Shown piece after piece: positions 24,197 through 33,300 of a DNA stretch of 64,000 nucleotides; positions within the stretch are counted from its first letter, which is position 1; each line of letters starts with the position of its first letter. The notes beneath the pieces were generated by a model that was not told where the DNA came from, ran no database searches, and saw nothing but the letters and a program-made list of their open reading frames with translations. The DNA is from DASXUL01 sp036504855 (lineage in GTDB: Bacteria; Armatimonadota; DTGP01; JAKQQT01). Position numbers and translations under genes: made by a program. Location: NCBI GenBank assembly GCA_036504855.1, contig DASXUL010000035.1, positions 1 to 64,000 of the forward strand, read 5' to 3'.

Positions 24197-25054
24197 TCAG
24201 CCCCGCCCGCGGCACAGCCGCTTCAGACTGCGGTGTGTGAGATACAGCAGAAAGGCCGCCTGAGCGACATAGAAACCCGGCAGAATCGTCGCCCACTGGA
24301 CCGGGCTCCACGGCTCCATGTGGTCGCCCTGGTTGGACCACGCGGCGTTCTGGCTCAGGGCGTCGAGGGTGATGAACGGGTGGAGCTTCGTATATAGCCA
24401 GGCGAACACGTCCATCACATCCTCCACGCGACTGATCTCGGTGTGCAGATCGAACATGCTGATCAGGATCGGTATGAGGATCAACGTGAAGAGCAACACG
24501 GCGTAAAGGACGGCCACCGATGTGACGGACCGCTTCGTGTTGGCGGACACGAAGAGCCCCAGGCACACCACCAGAACAAACCAGGTGAGGAGATTCACCT
24601 GCGCCAGCGCCACGTGCAGGCCTGGGTGAACGTTGTGTACGCCGCTCATATGACTGAGCCACACAGGGCCGGCGAACACGGCCATCAGGATCAACACAAG
24701 CGCGATCCGCCAGCCAAGTTTACCGGCCAGGATCTGCCCCGGAGTCAGTCGCGTCAGCGCCAGGGCATCCCATGTGGATCGCTCGCGCTCTCCCGAGATG
24801 GCGGTGAACACCGTTGCGGGCAGGATCATCGTCATCACAACCATCTGAAACAACGAGATGTCCATCGACATGTCTTCGTGAGAGCGCACGATCATGGCGC
24901 AGAACCATACGTAGAACAGGGCAACCAGCCCAATGATGACGTAGTTCAGGCCCTTCCCCGTATCGGCTCCGGTGCGAAAGAAACGGCGCACAACGCGGCC
25001 GCCTTCGTCCATCATCGCATTCTCGCGGTACAGGTCGCGCAGATTGACGGTCAT
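24197..25054 (-). CDS. ABC-2 type transporter permease (6-TM class)
   Basis: A 285-residue membrane protein with about six hydrophobic segments. The conserved coupling region ATVFTAISGERERSTWDALALTRLTPGQILAGKLGWRIAL lies near residues 78-118, as in ABC-2 permeases. The start at 25054 overlaps the stop of the upstream gene by four bases (ATGA). The ABC ATPase follows after 35 bases. With the 511-residue permease this gives two different membrane subunits for one ATPase; the cargo is unknown. Confidence 0.88.
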   Translation of the reverse strand: MTVNLRDLYRENAMMDEGGRVVRRFFRTGADTGKGLNYVIIGLVALFYVWFCAMIVRSHEDMSMDISLFQMVVMTMILPATVFTAISGERERSTWDALALTRLTPGQILAGKLGWRIALVLILMAVFAGPVWLSHMSGVHNVHPGLHVALAQVNLLTWFVLVVCLGLFVSANTKRSVTSVAVLYAVLLFTLILIPILISMFDLHTEISRVEDVMDVFAWLYTKLHPFITLDALSQNAAWSNQGDHMEPWSPVQWATILPGFYVAQAAFLLYLTHRSLKRLCRGRG

Positions 25055-26958
25055 GGCAGGCCCTCCACGGGAACGCTGACGACCAGCGTCACGGAGCCGG
25101 GCCCGCCCACCTTGCGCCCCAGAACGGGTCCCACCCTGGCGGACGGGATATCGGCAATCAGCAGCCCGTAACCGGGCGGCCTGGTGAATCCGGATTCCGG
25201 AGCGTTGAGGGGCCGGATGCGCCGGATCGCGCTGGAGTACCTGTCGGTCTCGGTCGCTCGGCGACGGGGAAGCGCGGTCTCGCCCGGGCGGATATCGCCC
25301 AGGTCCACTTGCCGCGAGTCCTGCGGAAGGTACAGGGAAGCATTTGTGAGGGCATATCCGGCGCCGTTGTGCAGCGTGCCTTCCAGCCATCCATTGCGCA
25401 TCCGGAGATCCCCATGCACCGAGCCCGGAAGGGATATCGGTTGCGAGTAGAAGAACCGACGGAAAGAGAGGTTGGAGACGCCATAGGAGGGGGCGAATAC
25501 GGCTCCGGTGTCCACGGTTTCCAGGGGCTGCGGCTGCCTTGCGGATGGGCCTCGGTAACCTTGGTCACCCTCGTCGCCGCTCAGTTCAAGGCTCTCCGCC
25601 CTGGGAGCCTCAATCCGGTAATCTCCGCTGCGCTGGAAGAACACCTCGGTGACGCCGAGCACGGCGGCTTCCGTGCTGTCCGACTCCGCGGCGATGATGG
25701 CGCGCGTGTGGTGGCTGGTGCCGGCCCGGTAGAGGTCGGCGGTGAAGAGGTGCAACACGCCAACGAACGCGAAGCTGATGAGGGGGCTCGTCACCCACGC
25801 CCATTCCAACCGCCGGATGCGCTTCAGCGCTACGTAAGTCACCGGGATCACCAGCATGAAGTACGCCGCGAACATCCAGGCGATGGTTCCGGCCGGCGGC
25901 ATCTTCACGCTAAACGGGTTGACCGTGCCCTGCCGCGTTCCTGCGGCGGTGTACCGGGAAACCGTTTGTGTTAGCGTGCTGCCTAACTCGAAGGGCGACG
26001 CGGAGCCGCGGTCCATTCCAATCAGCGCCCGCCAGAGATCGGCCTGGTCGGTTCGCGCGCGAAACGCCTTCTCAAGCGGGTTGAACCCCACGCAGAGGAC
26101 CATCCCGGCGCCGAGCGGCCGGGAAGTCAGCACGGGGCGGCCGCGATCGGCGGCGAGTACGGCGCTCCCGGGTTTGATGACTCCCGTCTGAATGGCGGCC
26201 GGGCCGTCCGGCAGAAACCCTTCCAGCCCTGGGACGTCCAGGCGCGCCACGTCCGCGCCTCGGACGTTCGAAAGGGGGCAGAGGGCCTGCGCTTCCGGCA
26301 GGTTCATCCAGCCTCCGCCCGCCCCGCCCAAGAGCATCACCCGTCCGCCCAGAAGGGCCCAGCGGCGGATGGCGGCCCACTGGGCGGCGTTCATCCGCTC
26401 CGCTCCATCGGCGAGCGCCAGCACGGAAAGCCCGCAGTAGGCCGGCGCGCGGTCCGGCGCGTTCTCGGGCGTGCAGTAGCAGTCCGACAGCCCTGTGGAA
26501 TTCGGGTGGTTGGGGGAGGGGATGGCGTTCTGCCTCGGGGCGTTGCGCAGCGAGGTCAGGCCGCCGAGGTGGTCGGATATGAGACCCACCTGGGCCGCGA
26601 ACGTGTCTATCAATGACAGCGGAACCGAAACCCCGCGAAAATCGCCGGTATAGGCGACGGTAACGTCGTCGGAGTACATAGCCAACTTCGGGTAGGCCAG
26701 AATGCGCTTGACGGAACCAGTGGGCAACGGGCAGGGGTATACATAGCGCCGGGAGCCGGCATAGTTGTCCACGGTGATGACAACCTGGCCGTCCACGCTC
26801 GGACCGGTGTTCCGTAGAGCCACGGACACCGGGTAGACCGCGCTGGAGCGGGTCATGCCATTGAAGCAGGCGTCGGCCCGGAGCGTGATGGGGCCTTCCG
26901 CCCGCACGCGCCCGATCCCTATTGCCAGCAACGCCAATGCCCCCCAAAGTGCCCGCAT
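25051..26958 (-). CDS. Large membrane-anchored extracytoplasmic protein of the ABC operon
   Basis: A 635-residue protein with signal peptide (MRALWGALALLAIGIGRVRA). The extracytoplasmic part begins with an Ig-like segment (VYPVSVALRNTGPSVDGQV) and continues with a Rossmann/GATase-like region (LADGAERMNAAQWAAIRRWALLGGRVMLLGGAG, ~185-225). Two membrane helices follow near 370-410 (IAWMFAAYFMLVIPVTYVAL and TSPLISFAFVGVLHLFTA), then a second beta-rich domain. The layout resembles the membrane proteins that accompany ABC-2 exporters in GldG-like systems, but I cannot name a family. It appears to be the first gene of the operon, with GGGAGA before its ATG. Confidence 0.7.
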   Translation of the reverse strand: MRALWGALALLAIGIGRVRAEGPITLRADACFNGMTRSSAVYPVSVALRNTGPSVDGQVVITVDNYAGSRRYVYPCPLPTGSVKRILAYPKLAMYSDDVTVAYTGDFRGVSVPLSLIDTFAAQVGLISDHLGGLTSLRNAPRQNAIPSPNHPNSTGLSDCYCTPENAPDRAPAYCGLSVLALADGAERMNAAQWAAIRRWALLGGRVMLLGGAGGGWMNLPEAQALCPLSNVRGADVARLDVPGLEGFLPDGPAAIQTGVIKPGSAVLAADRGRPVLTSRPLGAGMVLCVGFNPLEKAFRARTDQADLWRALIGMDRGSASPFELGSTLTQTVSRYTAAGTRQGTVNPFSVKMPPAGTIAWMFAAYFMLVIPVTYVALKRIRRLEWAWVTSPLISFAFVGVLHLFTADLYRAGTSHHTRAIIAAESDSTEAAVLGVTEVFFQRSGDYRIEAPRAESLELSGDEGDQGYRGPSARQPQPLETVDTGAVFAPSYGVSNLSFRRFFYSQPISLPGSVHGDLRMRNGWLEGTLHNGAGYALTNASLYLPQDSRQVDLGDIRPGETALPRRRATETDRYSSAIRRIRPLNAPESGFTRPPGYGLLIADIPSARVGPVLGRKVGGPGSVTLVVSVPVEGLP

Positions 26959-27320
26959 CGATGAGTCTCCCGAAGACGTATGGAATCGCGATCAGTGGAG
27001 TAGACGCGGCTTATGCACGCGTAAGTTCGCGCGGCCGGCGGCGTTTGCATGGGATTGTACGTTGCCGGACGCGTAAGGTTTCAAATCGCCGGCCCCGGCG
27101 AACAACGCCAGTCAGCGCACGCGCCCCGCGGAGCGCCGGCCTTTGGAGCGTTCTTGTGGCTACATGCTAGAATCTAGTCCAAATGCTCAGGGGGGTCTCC
27201 GTTCGCGGCGCGGAACGCCGTAACGCGAAAGGGCGCCCGCTCCCTCTTCACCCAATGCACTTGCCGGCGGCGCGCCTCTCGGCCCGCTTGCCTGATGCCT
27301 GCTCGATTAGGAGGACCGAT
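26959..27320. other. Divergent intergenic region, 362 bases
   Basis: It separates the leftward ABC/MoxR block from the rightward giant secreted protein, so it must carry both promoters. A TAGAAT at 27168-27173 is a plausible -10 box for the rightward gene, but the -35 region is weak (TTGGAG with 19-base spacing). An open frame from 27183 to the start at 27321 is not signal-peptide-like and is not counted as coding. I see no repeat element or RNA gene here. Confidence 0.5.
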
Positions 27321-30300
27321 ATGAGGTTATCCTTCGGCGCCGCGGACGCCTTGCGACCGCTGGCCCCGCGTTTCGCCCTTTTACCCTTGCTCCTTCTGGC
27401 CATTTCGGCCAACGCCGCCGTTCTGCGCGTGAAGCCGGATGCTCCCGGCCCCGCTCACGACGGCGCAACGTGGAACACAGCCTACCTCAGCCTGACAACC
27501 GCCCTAACCGCCTCCGCAAGCGGCGACGAAATCTGGGTTTCAGCGGCTACCTATACCGAGCGGATCACGCTCAAATCCGGCGTCGCCATGTACGGCGGAT
27601 TCGTTGGAACGGAAGCGAACCGTACAGACCGCGCGCCGCAGACCAACGTGACGGCCATCGACGGCACGAATGGCGTCACCGTTACCGTGGCCAACGGGGC
27701 CGCGGCTGCCACGCGATTGGACGGGTTCACCGTTGTGAACGGCGCGCCTGGAATCTCCCTGCAGAGCGGGGCGGCAACGGTCGCCGGCTGCACGGTGGCC
27801 AGCTGCGCCCAGGGAATCACGCTTGGCGGCGGAACGCCCACGATTACTGCGTGCACGATTCGCGACAATACCAACTCCGGGATCTTCGGCACGGCCGGCT
27901 CCGCCACCGTGACGAACAACACGATCTCCAACAACCGGGATTTCGGAGTGCGCGCAGACGGAACTCCGCTTGCGATCACCGGAAATGCCATTACGGGCAG
28001 CGGCGCGGGCGCTGGGTCCGGCACCGCGGCGATTGTGTGCAGCCTCGACGCCGCCGCGGCTCCGGCCATCACCGGCAACACGCTCACCAACAATAACGGC
28101 TCCGGCGTCTCTACCACCAACGGCCAACCGAAGATCAAGAACAACGTCATCAAGGGCAACACCGGCACGCAGGGCGGCGGAATCTACTGCTCCGGCGGCA
28201 CGGTTCTGATTGCCGACAACGTGATGGCCATCAACTCCTCCTTCAAGGAAGGCGGCGGCGTATACGCCAAGAACGCCGTCTCCACCATCGTGAACAACAC
28301 CCTTGCCGCCAACAGCAGCGGCGGACAGGGAGGCGCGCTCTACATCGAGGGCGGCACGGCCACGGTGGTGAACAACATCATCGCTTACAACGCCCCCGGA
28401 ATCTACGTGAACGGCGGCACAACGAACCTGCGCCGCAACTGCGTTTACGGCAACCTGGTGTATGCCTACGCCGGCGTCGCAGCCGGCGCCACAGACATCG
28501 CCGCGGACCCGCAGATCGCCGGTCCCGTGTCGCGCGACCTTCACATCCAGCCCACATCGCCCTGCAAGGATACGGGCGACAACACCGTGGTCGTCGCCGG
28601 CGACAAGGACATGGATGGGCAGGCGCGCATTCAGCCGGCCCTGGGCACGGTGGATATCGGCGCCGATGAGTCCGACGGCACGCTGTATAACATCCCGACG
28701 CCCATCCTCTATGTGAAGCCCGCTGCCCAGGGCGGCGACGACGCCAACTCCGGCCTCAGTTGGAGCGCCGCGAAGGCCACCGTTCAGGCAGCCATCAACG
28801 CAGCCGCCGGCGGAGGCGAGGTGTGGGTGCAGACCGGGCAGTACGTGGAGCAGTTGACGCTGAAGAACGGCGTCTCCATGTACGGCGGCTTCGCCGGCAT
28901 CGAGACGAGCAAGGGACAGCGCACCGGCAAGTTCCTGACGGTGCTGGACGGAGGAGGCTCCGACGCCGTCATCACGATCCCGGTGGGCGTCGGCTCCCCG
29001 GAGACCATCGACGGCTTCCAGATCACAAACGGCAAACTCCGCGCCATGATCATCAGCCTCGCCGGCGTTGACATCACCAACAACACGTTCTTCAACAACG
29101 GCAGCAACACCGGCAATCAGGTGATCCGATCCACCAACAGCGCGTTGAACCTGCGCGGAAACGTGATCCGCGACAACGGCGCCTACGCTCTCGTTGCCGA
29201 TACCTGCACCGTGAATGCCTCCGGCAACACCGTGAAGAACAACGGAGGCGGCCTGTATTTCACCGCCGGCTCCAACCTCACGGCCGACACCAACGCCATC
29301 ACGGGCAATGGCCGCGAGGCCATCTCCGGCGATTCCGGCATCGCCACGGTGACGTCGAATACGGTGAGCGCCAACGGCTATGGAATCGGCTGGACGGGAT
29401 ACCTGACCGCCACGGGCAATACCATCAGCGCCAACGGCCAGTATGGCATCTCGGGCAGCGGCACGCTGATCGCCACGAACAACACCGTTTCGGCCAATAC
29501 GAGCGGCATCGGGTGGACGAGCGGCACAGCCACCGTCACCGGCAACACGCTCACCGGGAACAGCAACGGCTACAATCGGGCCGCCATCTCGGTGTCCGGC
29601 GCCGCCACGATTACAAACAACTCCGTCACCGGCAACTCCACTTGCGGCATCGGTTGGGCGTCTGTGAGCGCCAGCACGGCCGTCATCACGGGAAACACGG
29701 TTTCCCGCAACAACGGCTCCGCGTCCGGCGGCACGGGCGGCGGCATCGACGTGTCTGGCGGCGCGCCCAGCGTGCAAAACAACGTCATCTCCGGTAACGT
29801 GGCGCTCTACGGCGGCGGCATCTACGCCGACCAGACGAACGCCACGATCGCCAATAACCTGGTGTATGCCAATGGCGTGCCGAACGACGGCGCCGGCATC
29901 TATGTGAACCAGGGACAGCCAAGCGTCATCAACAACACCGTTGCCGCCAACAGCGCCCCCGGGCAGGGCGGCGGGATTGCCGTGAACAACTCGCGGCCGG
30001 TGATCGCCAACAACCTGGTGGTTTACAACACCTCCGGCCTCTCCCGAACCGCCAACTCCACCATCAACCTCAGCCACAACGACGTGTGGAGCAACAGCGG
30101 CCAGGACTTCCAGGGCTTCCCCGTGACTCCCGTCGGCCAGGGCGGCAACATCTCCGTCGATCCGCTTCTCGCCGGGCCGCCGGCCCGCAACCTGCACATT
30201 CAGCCCGGATCGCCGGCGCGAAACGCCGGCGACAACACCGTGCTCGTTGCAGGCTGGGTGGATATGGACGGCGAGGCGCGCAGTCAGGGCGGCACGGTGG

Positions 30301-33300
30301 ACATCGGAGCCGACGAATCCTACGGCCAGACCTACACCGGCATCGCCCAGCGGTACTACGTGAACCTCGCCACGGGAGCCGATACGAATGACGGCCTCAC
30401 CTGGGCGACGTCCAAGAAAACCATCCAGGCGGGCATCGACGCCGCGGCGGGCGGCGCCGAGGTGTGGGTGGCCACGGGCACCTACAAGGAGAAGATCACC
30501 TTCGCCCCAGGCGTCTCCCTGTACGGCGGCTTCGCCGGCTCCGAGACCAGCCGAACGGTGCGCGACTTCATCACGAACCTCACGGTGCTCGACGCCCAGA
30601 TGACCGGCGACGTGGTGACCGTGCCGGCCGGAACCGGCGCCACCGTGCGCGTCGATGGTTTCACCATCGGCAACCGAACAACCGGCAGCACCTCCACGGG
30701 CGTGGTTCTCAACGACAGCGCCCTTGTGCTGGCCAACGACATCATTACCCTCAACCGCACGGGCCTCACGAGCGCAGGCGGCGTGCTGACCTTGGACCAT
30801 GTATCCCTACCGGATAACGACTCGAACGCCGTTACCTGCACGGTGAACTCCTTCCTCACGATGCAGGACAGCCAGATCACGGGGAACGGACGCGACGCCG
30901 TGAACGGTGACTCCGGAACCCTCATCGCCGATCGCAACTCCGTCACCGGCAACGGTTGGGCGGGGTATGCCTGGACCGGCAATGCCACGATCCGCGGGAC
31001 CACGGTGCAGGGCAACGGCTACGGCATCTCCGTTAGCGGAACCGTGCTGATCAGCGGCAACACCGTTCAGAACAACGGCGGCGTCTTCAGCAACACCGGC
31101 ATCGGGGCCTCCGGCAACGTGAACGTGGACAACAACACCGTGACCGGCAATGCCAATGGCGGCATCCGGGTGTCCGGCAGCAGTCCGGTGCTCACCGGGT
31201 ATACCGTGTCGGTAACGCGGAACACGGTGACCGGCAATACCTCCGGCAGCTACGCCGGCGTGTACATCCAGATCACCGGCTCCGCCTCCGGCCTGGTGCA
31301 GTTGAACTCCATTACCGGCAACGCGGCCGGCGCGAACGGCAACGGCGGCGGTCTTTATGTGGATGGCAGCGCTCCAGAAATCCAACGGAACGTCATCGCC
31401 GAAAACACCGCCTCCTATGGGGGCGGCGTCTACGTGAACAAGGGTTCCGCGCTGCTGGCCAACAACTTCATCTCCGGCAACACCGCCACCAACAACGGCG
31501 GCGGCATATACCTGTACCAGGGCACGCCTAACGTCATCAACAACAGCATCGCCGCCAACTCGGCGGGGGCCAACGGCACCGGCGGCGGCATCTATGCGGA
31601 CGCCGCCACGTCCACGGTGGCAAACAACATCATCGCCTTCAACACCGCCGGCGGACTGCTGAAGACCACGCCGGCCAGCCTCAACCTGAGCCACAACGAC
31701 GTCTACGGCAACCTGCCGTACGATTACTCCGGGTACGCCGCGCCGCCCACCGGCACGAACGGCAATATCGCGCTGGACCCGCACCTCGTGCAGCCATCCG
31801 CGCGCAACCTCCACATCCAGGAGGACTCTCCATGCATCAACGCCGGCGACAACACCGTGGTCGTGAAGGACTGGGTGGACATCGACGGCCAGAACCGCAT
31901 CACCCCGGCTGCCGGCATCGTGGACATTGGCGCGGATGAGTCCTATGGCGAGCACTACGTGGTAACGCCGCTGGTGATCCGCGTGGACGGCTCCGCCGGC
32001 AACGACGCAAACGATGGGTCCACATGGCCCAAGGCCAAGCGCACCATCCAGGCCGGCATCGATGCCGCGAAGGGCGGCGGCGAGGTATGGGTGGCCGGCT
32101 CGGCCGCCAGCCCGCCGGTAGCCTACACGGAGCGCGTTACGTTGCGCAGCGGCATCGCCCTCTACGGCGGATTCGTGGGCAACGAGACCACGCGCGCCGT
32201 GCGCGACATCGCCGGTCACCCCTCGGTGATCGACGGCCAGAACGGCGGCGACGTGGTCACCGTGCCATCCGCCGCTGGCTCCGTGGAGACGATCGACGGC
32301 TTCACCATCGGAAACAAGACAACCGGCAGCACATCGTCCGGCATCAACGTAACCAACGCCAGCCTGATCCTCACCAACTGCGTCATCACACTCAATCAGA
32401 ACGGCATCACTTCCACGGGCTCTGTGGTGACGGCCGCCTCCACCAACATCCTCAACAACTCGCGCCACGGCATCGCGTGCACGCTGTCCTCCAACATCAA
32501 CCTGGACACCGTTCAGGTGAAGAGCAACGGCCAAAACGGCGTCACCGGGGACTCCGGATCGCTCACGATGCAGAACGTTACATTGGCCAGCAACGGCTGG
32601 AGCGCCCTCGATTGGCGCAACGGCGCCTCCGCCATTGCCCACTGCCTCGTGCAGGCCAATGGTTACGGCGCCTACATGACCGGCGCCGTGACGTTTACAG
32701 ACAACACGGTGCAGGGCAATGGGCGGACGTTCTCATTGGACGCCGTGACGGCCATCGGGTATGTCACCCTCGCCCGCAACCAGATCCTCAACAACGCCAC
32801 GTCCGGCCTGTACTGCGAAGGCGACGACCCGGTGCTCACCGGCTACACTCTGAATGTCACGGACAACGTTGTGAAGGGGAACGCCGTCAGCAACGACGTG
32901 GCAGGCGTGTACTGCAAGCTCACCGGCACGGCCACCGCGCTCATCCAGCACAATGCCATCACCGGCAACTACAACACCTACCTACAGGGCACGGGCGGAG
33001 GCCTGTTCCTGGATGGCGGCGCCCCCACGGTGCTGAACAACACGATTCAGGGGAACGCGGCGGGATACGGCGGCGGCGTGTACTGTAACTCCACCAACGC
33101 CGTCCTGGCCAACAACCTCATCGTCTCGAACGGCGTGAACAACAGCGGCGGCGGCGTGTACGCTTACAAGGGCGCCCCGGTGTTCGTCAACAACACCATC
33201 ACCGCCAACAGCGCCAGTAGCGATGGCGGCGCCCTGTTCGCCGACGCCAGCAGCGTAACGCTCACCAACACCATCGCCGCCTATAACTCCCCAGGCATCT

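Noticed and set aside
27540..30800. Open frame of 1086 codons antisense to the beta-helix gene, with further ones at 30807-32642 and 32982-35654
   Set aside because: They arise from the repetitive Asn/Gly/Ala codons of the real gene read backward; there is no signal peptide or domain, and the composition is His/Gly/Val/Asp-rich.
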